Positions 18,805 to 28,146 are shown, numbered from the stretch's first letter. The stretch is 64,000 nucleotides of DNA from an uncultured Carboxylicivirga sp. (GCF_963668385.1 NZ_OY764327.1:2728001-2792000), one strand, 5' to 3'. Notes: a model not told the origin generated them from the letters alone. Numbers and translations: made by a program.

Positions 18805-19356
18805 TTATTCTTTATAAATTTTTCTCTTTTCATTTTTTTTCTTTGTCTTAAAAGCTCTTTTAACATCATGCAGGTTATAAAGACCTTTCTTAACTGAATT
18901 CTCTAGATTAAACCTTAAGTCTGAAATTCGTTGATAATACTTTTTTCCTATCAATTCCATTTCTTCTCTCGATTTGCCATGCACATGATTATTCAGATTG
19001 AAAAATAAATGGTTTAACTTCTCAAGTTGTTTTACTGTTTCATCGTCAATCCATAAACTGTAAGCAATTGCAATAAACAAGTTCTGCTGATATTCAATAA
19101 ACTTAGTTTCACCTTCATTAAAAATCATATGGTATGCTTTACCATCACTATCCATCGCGTCACCTTTCAGAACAGCAATTTGGTTCTCAATATGTTGATA
19201 AGCCGATAGTCTCTTTTTTAAGATTTCTTTATAGTACTCTGTCTTAAAGTCATATTTCTTAAGTTTTAATGTAGTGAAATATGAAACTATTGCAGAAACC
19301 AATCCTGCAATAACAGAACTTGTCAAAATAATTTTAATCAATTCTATTTGTTGCAT
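18805..19356 (-). CDS. Single-pass membrane protein with helical domain
   Basis: 183 residues: one N-terminal membrane helix (IILTSSVIAGLVSAIVSYFTT), then a long helical, charged domain (KKYDFKTEYYKEILKKRLSAYQHIENQIAVLKG). A similar layout is seen in many accessory-region proteins annotated only as hypothetical. It ends in a very basic tail. It is the sole gene of its cassette; function unknown. Confidence 0.6.
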   Translation of the reverse strand: MQQIELIKIILTSSVIAGLVSAIVSYFTTLKLKKYDFKTEYYKEILKKRLSAYQHIENQIAVLKGDAMDSDGKAYHMIFNEGETKFIEYQQNLFIAIAYSLWIDDETVKQLEKLNHLFFNLNNHVHGKSREEMELIGKKYYQRISDLRFNLENSVKKGLYNLHDVKRAFKTKKKNEKRKIYKE

Positions 19357-19430
19357 TGAAGTTTATTGTCTTTTGCTTTAATATAATCTATTTCAAATAT
19401 CTTCTAATGTGCTACGTCAAAATTGGGTAC

Positions 19431-19499
19431 AACGGCTCGGCTATGCGCAGTGTGCCTGTGTTGCGCCTGCGGCAGGCATATTGCGTATTAGCCATTGTT
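19431..19499 (-). repeat. Short attC site
   Basis: 69 bp: AACgGCTcGGCTA ... TAGCCatTGTT with a GC-rich inner stem (gcgcctgcggcaggc). Outward arm GTTaggttttcG pairs with caTgaaacctAAC before 21533, one extra base bulged. It closes a three-gene cassette. Confidence 0.75.
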
Positions 19500-19514
19500 A
19501 GGTTTTCGTGCTTT

Positions 19515-19949
19515 TTAATCAAATGTCACTATTTCAATTGTATTATTATCGCACTCCTTATGATATGCATCAGTTTTAATTAGTTCCATACCATCTGTTA
19601 AATACGGTTCGATTTTATCGTGTATTTTTGCAAGTATTTCAAACACATCATTATTATCATAGTTGTCGCAAAACCAAACATTTACCCAAACAGTTTTAGT
19701 ACGAGTTTCAATTTTAGAAAGTAAATGAAAAGGAATTAATTCAAGATTACTAATAAATTCATTCTCTTCAACTAGAACATGAACATTCTTAGTACTTTTA
19801 GTGAGTTGCGTCAAATCTGCTATATCAACACTTATTATTCCATATGAAAATACATTTCTAATTAAAGACTCTAATGCATTCTTCAACTTTTGATTAGAAA
19901 TTGAATTACAAACAATGTTATCATTAAATACTTTCTCTACAGTCCACAT
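19515..19949 (-). CDS. Unknown protein, third gene of a three-gene cassette
   Basis: 144 residues with no signal peptide, soluble and acidic (MWTVEKVFNDNIVCNSISNQKLKNALESLIRN). I see no known motif. It lies 9 bp downstream of the UDG-like gene and shares its cassette, so it may be a partner or immunity factor; that is only inferred from position. Confidence 0.5.
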   Translation of the reverse strand: MWTVEKVFNDNIVCNSISNQKLKNALESLIRNVFSYGIISVDIADLTQLTKSTKNVHVLVEENEFISNLELIPFHLLSKIETRTKTVWVNVWFCDNYDNNDVFEILAKIHDKIEPYLTDGMELIKTDAYHKECDNNTIEIVTFD

Positions 19950-19958
19950 AGCTTACAA

Positions 19959-20810
19959 TTATTGATGAATAATAATCTCTTCTGCTATCTTTGGAATCAA
20001 TTTCTTCCAATCCTTTGTTTGATTTCTACTAAATCCGATTACTGGGTATTCCTTTTCTTTAATCTTTTTATTTTTAAATATAACATCTGTATTAGGTCTC
20101 CAATAATCTGTAAAATCTTCAAAAGCTTCTTTACCCATACACACAATCAATTTAGGTTGAACAAGACTCACCAAATCATTCATTTTCCGTATAAAAAACC
20201 TTTTAACAGTCTTTTCACAAATAGATTTATCATCTTTTTTATGTTGCTTCCAAAGTTCTTGTAGCTCTTTTTCATCTGCGAGCAATTTATGAATAGCTTT
20301 TAAATCTTTTGTATCGGTAGTTGATATAGGATATAAATTTGTATACATTATATTTTGACCAAAGTTATCATACCAAAATGGTAAAGAATTGTCACTATAT
20401 CCTTCCTTTCCATATTTTTCTGGAAATCTTAACCTACCAAGTTCATACAACAAGTCAATACTATTAGCTACAAAGGAATTATTACTAGTTTTATTTCTTT
20501 GGTACCATGCTGATTTTTTCCTTGCATTTCCTGTTTCATACCAATTCAAACGCTCCATATCTCTTTCATATTCCCCAATCATCCTTAATACAGGCTTGTT
20601 ACTATTTTTTTTATATGCACCAGGGCCTGGATTAATAGCAATAAATAAAATTTCAGGTTGATAAATAATAGGGCTTTGAACTGTCATAATTCCCTTATAG
20701 AGTTTTTTATACTCATCTTGAGTATAGTTTTTTTGTAGAAACTTCTTTATTGGTAAAATTGAGTCCTCAAGTTCCTTATAGTTTTCCTTAAGTTGGTTGT
20801 CTATAATCAT
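19959..20810 (-). CDS. Uracil-DNA-glycosylase-superfamily protein
   Basis: 283 residues with UDG-fold signatures. ILFIAINPGPGAY (residues 54-65) holds the first catalytic-type loop. QPKLIVCMGKEAFEDF is the strand followed by the glycine turn, and YPVIGFSRNQT is in the place of the second active-site loop. Asparagine 60 is in the position used for catalysis in several UDG families. The specificity (uracil, xanthine or none) cannot be told. The gene sits between a protein phosphatase-like gene and an unknown gene in one cassette, so a DNA-modification or anti-phage role is possible but unproven. Confidence 0.7.
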   Translation of the reverse strand: MIIDNQLKENYKELEDSILPIKKFLQKNYTQDEYKKLYKGIMTVQSPIIYQPEILFIAINPGPGAYKKNSNKPVLRMIGEYERDMERLNWYETGNARKKSAWYQRNKTSNNSFVANSIDLLYELGRLRFPEKYGKEGYSDNSLPFWYDNFGQNIMYTNLYPISTTDTKDLKAIHKLLADEKELQELWKQHKKDDKSICEKTVKRFFIRKMNDLVSLVQPKLIVCMGKEAFEDFTDYWRPNTDVIFKNKKIKEKEYPVIGFSRNQTKDWKKLIPKIAEEIIIHQ

Positions 20811-20821
20811 TCTGTTTTATT

Positions 20822-21493
20822 TTAATCAATATTTTCCTGAAATGTCAGTTCCATTTTATTTAATTCTACACAGCATAAATTTCCATATTCTGCTTCTCCT
20901 TTCAAATAGCATCCATTATCAATATTAAGTACTTTTGTAGTAGGAAAATTTTGCAACATTTTTTTTATTTCATATTTCTTCTTGGGGATATGCCCATGGA
21001 TAATCTTTCTACTTTTAAGCCATTCATAATTTATAGATTTATACCAATCAGTAATCCAACAAACACTTCGTATATCTTCAATTGGATTATTAATCTCAAA
21101 ATTTAAACCTGCATGAACAAAGATAAATTCATTATTAACGCTTAAAGATTTTAGGTTGCTAAACCATTTTATATATTTTGGATTTAATTGATTCAGATGT
21201 TTAATGTTAAAACTCTTTAAGGTTTCTTTTGCTCCTGCAGTCCATCCATCTAACTCAATTGAATCAAAAACCATTTCTTCATGATTACCTTTTAATGCAA
21301 TTATGTTATATCCTTGGCTTTGCAGTTCAATTATATAATCTACTACTTGTTTACTTTTAGAACCCCTATTAATAAAATCACCTAAAAGATAAAGCTCGTC
21401 ATTTTTTGATAAACTAATCTTGTTTAATAACTCTTTAAATGTCAGTGCACATCCATGTATATCGGAAATAGCATATTTATTAGCTCCTATCAT
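20822..21493 (-). CDS. Calcineurin-like metallophosphoesterase (PrpA/ApaH-like)
   Basis: 223 residues with the full metal-binding set: D11-I-H13 (SDIHG), G-D39 (LLGDFINRG), G-N70-H71-E, H127 (FVHAGL) and GH168 (HGHIP). This is the pattern of bacterial PP2B-type serine/threonine phosphatases and diadenosine tetraphosphatases. It is first in the three-gene cassette, 11 bp ahead of the UDG-like gene. Substrate is unknown. Confidence 0.85.
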   Translation of the reverse strand: MIGANKYAISDIHGCALTFKELLNKISLSKNDELYLLGDFINRGSKSKQVVDYIIELQSQGYNIIALKGNHEEMVFDSIELDGWTAGAKETLKSFNIKHLNQLNPKYIKWFSNLKSLSVNNEFIFVHAGLNFEINNPIEDIRSVCWITDWYKSINYEWLKSRKIIHGHIPKKKYEIKKMLQNFPTTKVLNIDNGCYLKGEAEYGNLCCVELNKMELTFQENID

Positions 21494-21532
21494 TCGAGTA
21501 TTTTTTTATGTACTGCTGAGAGCATGAAACCT

Positions 21533-21656
21533 AACGTTTGCTGGATGAAGTCGTGGCGCGTTAGTCGTGGTGTCGTGTCACCCGATAGGGGGACTAAGAC
21601 AGTTGACTAAAGTGTCAGGACGAGCCGACCGAGCCATGCTTTATTTCCAGCGTGTT
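21533..21656 (-). repeat. attC site, main family
   Basis: 124 bp. Outward arm GTTagcccttGttg pairs with caaTaagggctAAC before 22162, 13 of 14 bases with G opposite T. Serves the gene at 21673. Confidence 0.9.
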
Positions 21657-21672
21657 AGCCCTTGTTGTTTTA

Positions 21673-22113
21673 TTAATAATCTAAAAATGTTGCAACACGA
21701 ATAATGTCTGCATAATTGTCAAGTAGACTTATTTCTGAAATAAATTCAGATTCCGTCATTAATTTCAAATTCGTAATGGGATACAGATGCTTGGTCTTAG
21801 AAATAATTTTTCTTTTTAATTCATCCAATGAAATCTGAATACCACTATTTGTCGTACTGAAAATAACTTGTAACCTTGATTGTCCAAAAAATTTAAATAA
21901 AGGCCCTGTCTTACTTAAAATTTTATGGGTAATTATTTTGATATAATACCCATTGCTGTCAATTAAGATTCTTTTGTAATGCTTGTCAAGATCATTTTCA
22001 TTAATATGATGAATTGCATCTTTTTCTTCTTCTAAAATCTCTACAAATCCTTTTTCCCCATTGAAAACCCAATCTGTAAGTTCGATCAATGGATATTTTA
22101 TTTCACTAGTCAA
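21673..22113 (-). CDS. Unknown soluble cassette protein
   Basis: 146 residues, no signal or membrane segment (MTSEIKYPLIELTDWVFNG). The sequence alternates strands and charged helices and includes the stretch GPLFKFFGQSRLQVIFSTTNSGIQISLDELKRKI. No family recognised. Single-gene cassette. Confidence 0.55.
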   Translation of the reverse strand: MTSEIKYPLIELTDWVFNGEKGFVEILEEEKDAIHHINENDLDKHYKRILIDSNGYYIKIITHKILSKTGPLFKFFGQSRLQVIFSTTNSGIQISLDELKRKIISKTKHLYPITNLKLMTESEFISEISLLDNYADIIRVATFLDY

Positions 22114-22161
22114 TTATTTTCAATATTTATGAAATGAACGTTTGGTTATTCAATAAGGGCT

Positions 22162-22285
22162 AACGTTTGCTGGATGAAGTCGTGGCGCGTTAGTCGTGGT
22201 GTCGTGTCACCCGATAGGGAGACTAAGACAGTAGACAAAGGCGTCAGGACGAGGCGGACGAGCCATGCTTTATTTCCAGCGTGTT
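22162..22285 (-). repeat. attC site, main family
   Basis: 124 bp; the variant interior carries agggagactaagacagtagacaaaggcg. Outward arm GTTggtggttGtaa pairs with ttaTaaccaccAAC before 23216. Confidence 0.9.
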
Positions 22286-22298
22286 GGTGGTTGTAATT

Positions 22299-23189
22299 TT
22301 ATTTCCAGAAATAATTCAACGTCCGTAATGAGTCTAAAAGGTCATTTTTGACCCCTAATTCTTTATTTAATTCACTAAATACATTATTTAGTTCAAGAGT
22401 GTCACCAAAATAGTATCCGTATAAATAGTTAATGTATAGGCTATTATTAAGTTCCTTTTCTTTTAGTAATACGGATGCAAAAGTAGTGTCACTAATTTCG
22501 TATGCTAAATTTATTCGCTTTAAACTAATAGCATTTCCAACTGAATGAGTGCTTGGAACCTCATACAAAATTTCAAGCGCTCTAAGAGAATCGCCGTAAC
22601 CAAGGTACTTTTCTGATTGAATCAGACTACCATTAGCCTGTTGTCTTTCTTTGGAAACTGCGGTATATTTTGTGTTCAGTTTTAAAAAGTTTTCTAGATT
22701 ATCACTTTGCCAAAATTCATCTCTGTATGAATAATAGTCAGATAATTTCGGAACACTGTCTTTAAGTTCAATTCTATATTTCCAAAAGTCAACATTTTTA
22801 TCAAATGTCATCGAATATATAATTTCAACATGGCGTGGGTAATATATTATCTTAGATAGTTTTAGGTTGCCATTATTGAATTTTAATTTGTTTATAAGGT
22901 CGATATTTACATAGTAAACTTGTTTGCCAATTTCTTCTTCAAAAAAATGGTTTAGTAGATTCCGTTCAATCTTATTTGAGGTCTTTACTCTTCTTTTAAA
23001 CAGCTGATTGTCCCAGACTTTCTCTATTAATTCATACTCGTAATTGTTAAGGCTTTTCGTTAATGTAAAAGCAAAGTCCTTAATTGTCTGTTTTTCTATC
23101 TCAGTTAAAGGAATTACCTCTTTTACTCTATCCTTACTGTTGTTACATGATATTAGAAGAGTGAATACTCCTATAATAAAAAACCTCAT
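22299..23189 (-). CDS. Cassette lipoprotein of unknown function
   Basis: 296 residues with a lipobox (VFTLLISC, Cys15). The mature protein begins with an acidic helix (EIEKQTIKDFAFTLTKSLNNYE), continues with beta-rich sequence, and ends in helices that resemble degenerate TPR-like units (YGDSLRALEILYEVPSTHSVGNAISLKRINLAYE). No named domain. The outer-membrane lipoprotein location is inferred from the signal. Confidence 0.6.
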   Translation of the reverse strand: MRFFIIGVFTLLISCNNSKDRVKEVIPLTEIEKQTIKDFAFTLTKSLNNYEYELIEKVWDNQLFKRRVKTSNKIERNLLNHFFEEEIGKQVYYVNIDLINKLKFNNGNLKLSKIIYYPRHVEIIYSMTFDKNVDFWKYRIELKDSVPKLSDYYSYRDEFWQSDNLENFLKLNTKYTAVSKERQQANGSLIQSEKYLGYGDSLRALEILYEVPSTHSVGNAISLKRINLAYEISDTTFASVLLKEKELNNSLYINYLYGYYFGDTLELNNVFSELNKELGVKNDLLDSLRTLNYFWK

Positions 23190-23215
23190 ATTCTGCGTTT
23201 TTTTTTATAACCACC

Positions 23216-23338
23216 AACGTTTGCTGGATGAAGTCGTGGCGCATTAGTCGTGGTGTCGTGTCACCCGATAGGTGACTAAGACAGTAGACAAAGGCGTCAG
23301 GACGAGCAACCCGCGCCATGCTTTATTTCCAGCGTGTT
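23216..23338 (-). repeat. attC site, main family
   Basis: 123 bp, one G shorter in the inner run than its relatives. Outward arm GTTatagcctGttg pairs with caaTaggctatAAC before 23965. The stop codon of its gene overlaps the GTT. Confidence 0.9.
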
Positions 23339-23942
23339 ATAGCCTGTTGTTATAGAATTTCCACCATTTCTTACCAACCTTTATTTCATTCCCATCAAAG
23401 TCAACAAGATATTCATTTGAATCAAAGTCTATAAGTCTAATTTGATGTTCTTCAATAGTTACTTCTTGTTTTCCAGATAGATTTATCCAATTTTCTCTAC
23501 CACTAAACCTCCACTTAATTTCACCGTCCTTATTAATTCTGACAATATCCAATTCTCCATGTACTAATAAGTCTCTTTCAAGCTTGTAAATTGCAAGACA
23601 ACATACCGAATCAACTTCTTTAGACCAATTTAAAGAAAGGTCAGGGATATTTATTGAATAAACAAAATCTCTGGCTATGATATAAATTACAGAATCCAGA
23701 ATTACATATGAAGATTCAGATTCTATTGTCACACCATGAGGTTCACAAATTATTGCGCTTTTAATAAGGTTTAATTCTTCATATATATTGATTACAGTTT
23801 TTGTACTACTTATATTTCTAGAGAATAAACCTAAGTTTTCCGGATATATAAGGTCGTATGAATTTATGTTATCTGTTGAGTTCGGAGTATAAGTTGAATC
23901 ACTAAGTATTTCAATCGTATAATTCTCAAATACTGTTTTCAT
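23337..23942 (-). CDS. Small beta-propeller-like protein
   Basis: 201 residues without a signal peptide. Repeated blade-like stretches (VIYIIARDFVYSINIPDLSLNWSKEV, LLVHGELDIVRINKDGEIKWRFSG, HQIRLIDFDSNEYLVDFDGNEI) resemble half a PQQ/WD-type propeller, too short for a closed one. The stop codon sits on the GTT of its attC. Function unknown. Confidence 0.6.
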   Translation of the reverse strand: MKTVFENYTIEILSDSTYTPNSTDNINSYDLIYPENLGLFSRNISSTKTVINIYEELNLIKSAIICEPHGVTIESESSYVILDSVIYIIARDFVYSINIPDLSLNWSKEVDSVCCLAIYKLERDLLVHGELDIVRINKDGEIKWRFSGRENWINLSGKQEVTIEEHQIRLIDFDSNEYLVDFDGNEIKVGKKWWKFYNNRL

Positions 23943-23964
23943 GCGGTGTATTTCAATAGGCTAT

Positions 23965-24087
23965 AACGTTTGCTGGATGAAGTCGTGGCGAATTGGTCGT
24001 GGTGTCGTGTCACGCGGTAGCGATGACAGGACGCTAGACAAAGGCGTCAGGACGAGCCAACCTAGCCATGCTTTATTCCAGCGTGTT
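23965..24087 (-). repeat. attC site, main family (variant interior)
   Basis: Interior reads tcacgcggtagcgatgacaggacgctagac instead of the usual run, shared only with the site at 44183. Outward arm GTTaccgcctG pairs with aTaggcggtAAC before 24605. Confidence 0.9.
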
Positions 24088-24101
24088 ACCGCCTGTTTGT
24101 T

Positions 24102-24572
24102 TTAATTTGCACGAGGAATTAAGCCATTTATCCAATCTTGCTTCTGTTTCTCGGCACCTCCTAAAAAGAGGAAATTGGATTTTTCTAAGTCAACAAGTCC
24201 AAATGCAATTACCATATATTCAGTATCAAGAAATTCTTTTTCTTTTTCATCAGGTTCTGCAAGATTTAAATAACCAACTACTCTTATTTTATCACCGACT
24301 TTATTCGATTTGTTATTAAACATTAAAACAGTCCAAATATATTTTTTAGGTCCGACTTTAAGTTTGTAAAAAGGAGTATTATTTCTACTATTCACAGTTT
24401 TTTCAATTTGTCCGTCATATGCTATGACTTTACCTTTATATTTTTCCAGATATTTGAAGTTGTCTTGATTAATATTGGTAGGAAATGATTTCTCAGTTAT
24501 TTCTGTTGTATTCTGTGCTGATAATTCTAAAAAAGATAATGTCAATAGAATAATTAATAGTGATTTCTTCAT
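24102..24572 (-). CDS. Secreted OB-fold-like protein
   Basis: 156 residues from the ATG at 24572; the longer frame starts inside the next attC and is rejected. Signal peptide MKKSLLIILLTLSFLELSAQ. The mature core (YLEKYKGKVIAYDGQIEKTVNSR ... YIWTVLMFNNKSNKVGDKIRVVGYL) has the strand pattern of periplasmic OB-fold nucleic-acid-binding-like domains. Function unknown. Confidence 0.6.
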   Translation of the reverse strand: MKKSLLIILLTLSFLELSAQNTTEITEKSFPTNINQDNFKYLEKYKGKVIAYDGQIEKTVNSRNNTPFYKLKVGPKKYIWTVLMFNNKSNKVGDKIRVVGYLNLAEPDEKEKEFLDTEYMVIAFGLVDLEKSNFLFLGGAEKQKQDWINGLIPRAN

Positions 24573-24604
24573 ATTAATGGATTTGGTGCTTTTTAATAGG
24601 CGGT

Positions 24605-24791
24605 AACGGTTTAAATAAGGGGTCGTAGGCTGATTTGGAAAACAAAGCGACCAAAATCCCACTAAGCCGAAGCTTTTGTTTTGGTTATAAATTTATCATT
24701 TTCACTAGCCGAAGCAAAAGCTTCGGCGAACTTATTAAAAGAGCAAAAGTTCCTAATTTATGCTGACAGCCTATGCCCTTTATTTATTGTT
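24605..24791 (-). repeat. Long attC site with covarying inner hairpin
   Basis: 187 bp. The inner hairpin is GCCGAAGC-aaaa-GCTTCGGC, differing from the GCCAAATC/GATTTGGC of its relatives by paired changes. Outward arm GTTaccagctGtta pairs with taaTtgctggtAAC before 25866. Confidence 0.8.
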
Positions 24792-24799
24792 ACCAGCTG

Positions 24800-25855
24800 T
24801 TATTTTTCAATTATTTCAAATCTGTCAACTGAAATATGCTTATTCCCCTCGTAGCCATCAATTCTAATTAACCTACCACTAGGGTCATATGCATATCTTT
24901 TAGTATCTCCCCAGACCAAATCCATAGCATAACCAAATCCATTATATCCATTATGTTTTACTCTTGTCTCGCTCTGTAATAACTTTCTCGAATTATAACA
25001 TTTAATAAAATAAGATAGCGTATCTTTTTTTGCGTTGAATACTAATTCTTCCAGTTTCAAGCCATTATTACTGTATTTTTTAATTTCATAACCAGTATAT
25101 ACCCCATTTACATAATATTTGATTTCTGTGGAATCATTATAGTATTTATATTTTTTCTCACGAGTTGTTCCTGTTATCATTCTTAATGAATCGTCTAACT
25201 CAGTACTGCTAGGCTTGAACGCTTGAAATTCAAATACATTTGGATTTTTAATGTCAACCCACTTCTTTCTTGCTAGCTTATTATTACTATTATAAAAGAA
25301 ATATACTTTTTCATCTAAATACCTATCTTCTTTATTGAAGTCATCATATAACTCAATTAATGAATCTAGTCCTAGCTTATTTTTATGAATAATAAGTCCT
25401 GGAAGTTTCTCATTTAAATCCCATTCCAAATTTTCTGGATTTACAACTTCATACATCGAAGAGTATTTGTTGTATAACTCATTATATGTATTGTTGTCAC
25501 GTTTTCCTTTTTTGTAAGATTCTTCATATGCTTTGTAAAACAGCGTCGTTATACTATCATTTTTGGGACTAATGAATGTGTCTCCTTTTATGTTCGTTAT
25601 TTCATTTCGATTGTTGTATTCATAAATAGTTACTTTTTGCCTGTCATCTTCATATCCTGAATATGTTATATAGTGTTTCCCAAAATCATTGAACCAATAG
25701 GAACTAATTAACTTCTCATTTTTATCATCATAGTGGAAGTAATGGTTAACATGACTAATTGACTTGCCATAGGAAACAGTGTCAATTCTTGGATAATCTT
25801 GTCCAAAAACAATTAATGGAAAGAAAAATAATATTATATGTGAAATTGTTTTCAT
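24800..25855 (-). CDS. Secreted protein of unknown function
   Basis: 351 residues with a signal peptide (MKTISHIILFFFPLIVFGQ). Short YD-like units recur: FYNSNNKLARKKWVDIKN, KKYKYYNDSTEIKYYVNGVYTG, RYAYDPSGRLIRIDGYEG. They suggest a beta-rich RHS-like strand architecture, although it is far shorter than RHS toxins. Single-gene cassette; no toxin domain visible. Confidence 0.6.
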   Translation of the reverse strand: MKTISHIILFFFPLIVFGQDYPRIDTVSYGKSISHVNHYFHYDDKNEKLISSYWFNDFGKHYITYSGYEDDRQKVTIYEYNNRNEITNIKGDTFISPKNDSITTLFYKAYEESYKKGKRDNNTYNELYNKYSSMYEVVNPENLEWDLNEKLPGLIIHKNKLGLDSLIELYDDFNKEDRYLDEKVYFFYNSNNKLARKKWVDIKNPNVFEFQAFKPSSTELDDSLRMITGTTREKKYKYYNDSTEIKYYVNGVYTGYEIKKYSNNGLKLEELVFNAKKDTLSYFIKCYNSRKLLQSETRVKHNGYNGFGYAMDLVWGDTKRYAYDPSGRLIRIDGYEGNKHISVDRFEIIEK

Positions 25856-25865
25856 AATTGCTGGT

Positions 25866-25989
25866 AACGTTTGGCATATGGCCAGAACCGCCTTTTTGTC
25901 AATTTATACTTCGCCAATAGAATTCACAGCTCTTCAAAATCTCACCTATCTGTCTGACAGAGTGTCGGATTTGGCTATAATGCCCTGTT
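25866..25989 (-). repeat. attC site (own family)
   Basis: AACgtttGGCATAtggcc ... ggcTATAATGCCctGTT. Outward arm GTTagtggcctG pairs with aTggccactAAC at 26652 with one extra T. The final codons of its gene lie inside it. Confidence 0.8.
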
Positions 25990-26619
25990 AGTGGCCTGTT
26001 TTTTTACTACAATCTTATTTTGGCAATTATGTTCCACATGTTTGATGAACTCATTGACGGTTTTTACAAAATCTTTTCTTGAAAATTCTTCTTTCGCCTT
26101 TTGAGCTAAACTTATTGCTTCATCACATTCTTGCAGGTTATAATGTGATATTGCTAAATTAAAACAAAGTACTCCTTTTGCTGAACTATCATTAATGTCA
26201 AGCTTAATTGCCTTAGTTAATAATCTTTTAGCTTTCAAGGATTGATTAGTTTCATTTAGAAGAACTCCGTAGTTTAAATATGTTTCAAAATAATTACTGT
26301 CAACCTTTAAGGCTTTTTCATAACATTCAATTGATAAGTCATTATTACCTAATTCATGCTCAACATTACCTAAAGCATTAAGGATTCTTTTATTATTAGG
26401 TTCATTTTTACTGGCTTCTTTCAGGAATTTATGGGCCTTCTTGTAATCACCGTTTTCTATTTTTTCAATACCCTTGTAATAGTTTTCTTTTGCTGCTGAA
26501 TTAGTAATCAGTTCGGGAAAATTATGATTTACGACTTTGTAATCATTAGTCTTTGTTTCTTTACCAATACATGAAGTAAATAAAAGTAGAATGATAATAT
26601 GGGTTAAAATTGCTTTCAT
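25975..26619 (-). CDS. TPR-repeat lipoprotein
   Basis: 214 residues, lipobox LLLFTSC (Cys17), then three to four tetratricopeptide repeats (YYKGIEKIENGDYKKAHKFLKEA, ILNALGNVEHELGNNDLSIECYEKAL, TYLNYGVLLNETNQSLKAKRLLTKAI, CFNLAISHYNLQECDEAISLAQKA). TPR lipoproteins act as protein-protein adaptors in the envelope. The extreme C-terminus (KKQATNRAL) runs into the attC. Partner unknown. Confidence 0.75.
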   Translation of the reverse strand: MKAILTHIIILLLFTSCIGKETKTNDYKVVNHNFPELITNSAAKENYYKGIEKIENGDYKKAHKFLKEASKNEPNNKRILNALGNVEHELGNNDLSIECYEKALKVDSNYFETYLNYGVLLNETNQSLKAKRLLTKAIKLDINDSSAKGVLCFNLAISHYNLQECDEAISLAQKAKEEFSRKDFVKTVNEFIKHVEHNCQNKIVVKKQATNRAL

Positions 26620-26651
26620 ACATCTTTATTTTGGTTTGTAAAATGGCCACT

Positions 26652-26836
26652 AACGTTTGGCTAGATGAAGCGTATGGCGATTTAACGAACCTAACCTTCT
26701 AAAACACTACTGAGCCAAATCTTTTATTTGTTTTTATCTTTTCATTTCTATAGCCAAATCAAAGATTTGGCGGTGTTCGATCACCCAATTAAACCTCTAA
26801 AAATCTCGAACGCCATATGCTTTATACTAGCGTGTT
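26652..26836 (-). repeat. Long attC site with inner hairpin
   Basis: 185 bp, AACgtttGGCTAGATgaagcgtatgg ... catatgctttatactagcgtGTT, with an inner hairpin GCCAAATC-aaa-GATTTGGC. Outward arm GTTgtgccatGctg pairs with cagTttggcacAAC before 28185. Confidence 0.8.
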
Positions 26837-26875
26837 GTGCCATGCTGTTTTTTTTCTGGTAAACCTACTTGTATT

Positions 26876-28141
26876 TCAATTATTGACTTTAACTAACATA
26901 TTTACAAAGTCTATATCTAAAATACTATAATTATCTATGACTGCTTTACCAATGACGCCATCATATTTCTGACCCGCAACAAAAGCTGTATTTCCGTAAT
27001 ACACCTTTTGCGCTGTAATTGGTTTCTCATTTATTTTTAAAGATAAATTTTCTTTCCAGAGATAATTATTAATAACTGTGTCAGATACTGTTATGAATCG
27101 TTGCTCCTCAGAATGGGAGTCTTGGAAGAGTGGTTTGAATTCAATATTTTTTTCATCAATTATGATATCGCCTGTATTTCCAGAGTCATATTGAAATATA
27201 CCATCAATATCATTAACGGATAGATTAAAGAATAATAAACCATTGTCAAGAACCATATTGCTAAGTATATCTTTATGTTCTGGCTGATAAAATGTTAATT
27301 CCATTTTGTTGAAGTTAAACCTTATGCCTTTTAAAAGTCTCAGTGTTTCACTTCCAATGATTAAATCTGCTTTTCTTTGTGTAATATTCAAGTCGGATGG
27401 GACTATATAAAATAAAGCATTTCTAACTGTATTATTCCCAATTTCGAAAGTGTCTAAAATGCCTATTTTACCTGTAATCTTACCTTCATTACCTTGATAT
27501 GAATCTAATATGGTCGTTATTCCAAGTTTTTTAGCTATTTCTTCGGTTGCATAATTCATATTTGCTCCAGTATCAAATATCGCAAGGTCTGAAAAGTTGT
27601 TTTTATGAATGGTTAGATAAATAAGACCATTGATGGTATCGACAGGTATTGGAGCCTTGCTCGCATCAAATGTAACTTTATGTTTTGGAAGCTTTTTTAA
27701 TGCGTCAAACTTAAGTGTTGCTTCTTTCAATTGGTTAATGTTATCGGGAGGTAAAATATTGGAAAGAGTTTTAAGCATGTATGAATATATCTCATGTGAT
27801 TTGTCATACTGTTGAACGCTTGCGTAGTTTTTAGCTAATAAGTCAAGGTAGGGTATTATGTCCAGTTTTAAACTTTCCGCATGTTCATTTGCAATTATTT
27901 CCAGTCTATCAATAGCTTGTTGTGGTTTATTGAAATGTGTATATAAGTAGCTTTCCGTTCTTAGTTGGAAAAAATCATTGAAAGATGACTTTTCTTTTTC
28001 ATATAACTCTTTAACATCAAACCACTTTTTATTATTAATTAGTTCTAAAATGTCAACACCTGAATAATCATTTTGTCCATTTGATAGGAAAGTACTTATC
28101 AATAGTAAATAACATAGGAACCTTATTTTCTTGCTTTTCAT
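26876..28141 (-). CDS. Secreted retropepsin-like aspartic protease
   Basis: 421 residues from the ATG at 28141, with a signal peptide (to LSNGQ). A helical repeat region (about 30-150) precedes two retropepsin-like halves. The first catalytic motif is D190-T-G-A (AIFDTGANMNYATEEIAKKLGI) and the second is D319-S-G-N (GIFQYDSGNTGDIIIDE), where the Ser replaces the usual Thr as in many bacterial members. IIGSETLRLLKGIRFNFNKMELTFY is the typical end of the first lobe. It would act in the periplasm or at the surface; substrate unknown. Confidence 0.8.
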   Translation of the reverse strand: MKSKKIRFLCYLLLISTFLSNGQNDYSGVDILELINNKKWFDVKELYEKEKSSFNDFFQLRTESYLYTHFNKPQQAIDRLEIIANEHAESLKLDIIPYLDLLAKNYASVQQYDKSHEIYSYMLKTLSNILPPDNINQLKEATLKFDALKKLPKHKVTFDASKAPIPVDTINGLIYLTIHKNNFSDLAIFDTGANMNYATEEIAKKLGITTILDSYQGNEGKITGKIGILDTFEIGNNTVRNALFYIVPSDLNITQRKADLIIGSETLRLLKGIRFNFNKMELTFYQPEHKDILSNMVLDNGLLFFNLSVNDIDGIFQYDSGNTGDIIIDEKNIEFKPLFQDSHSEEQRFITVSDTVINNYLWKENLSLKINEKPITAQKVYYGNTAFVAGQKYDGVIGKAVIDNYSILDIDFVNMLVKVNN

Positions 28142-28146
28142 GTGTT

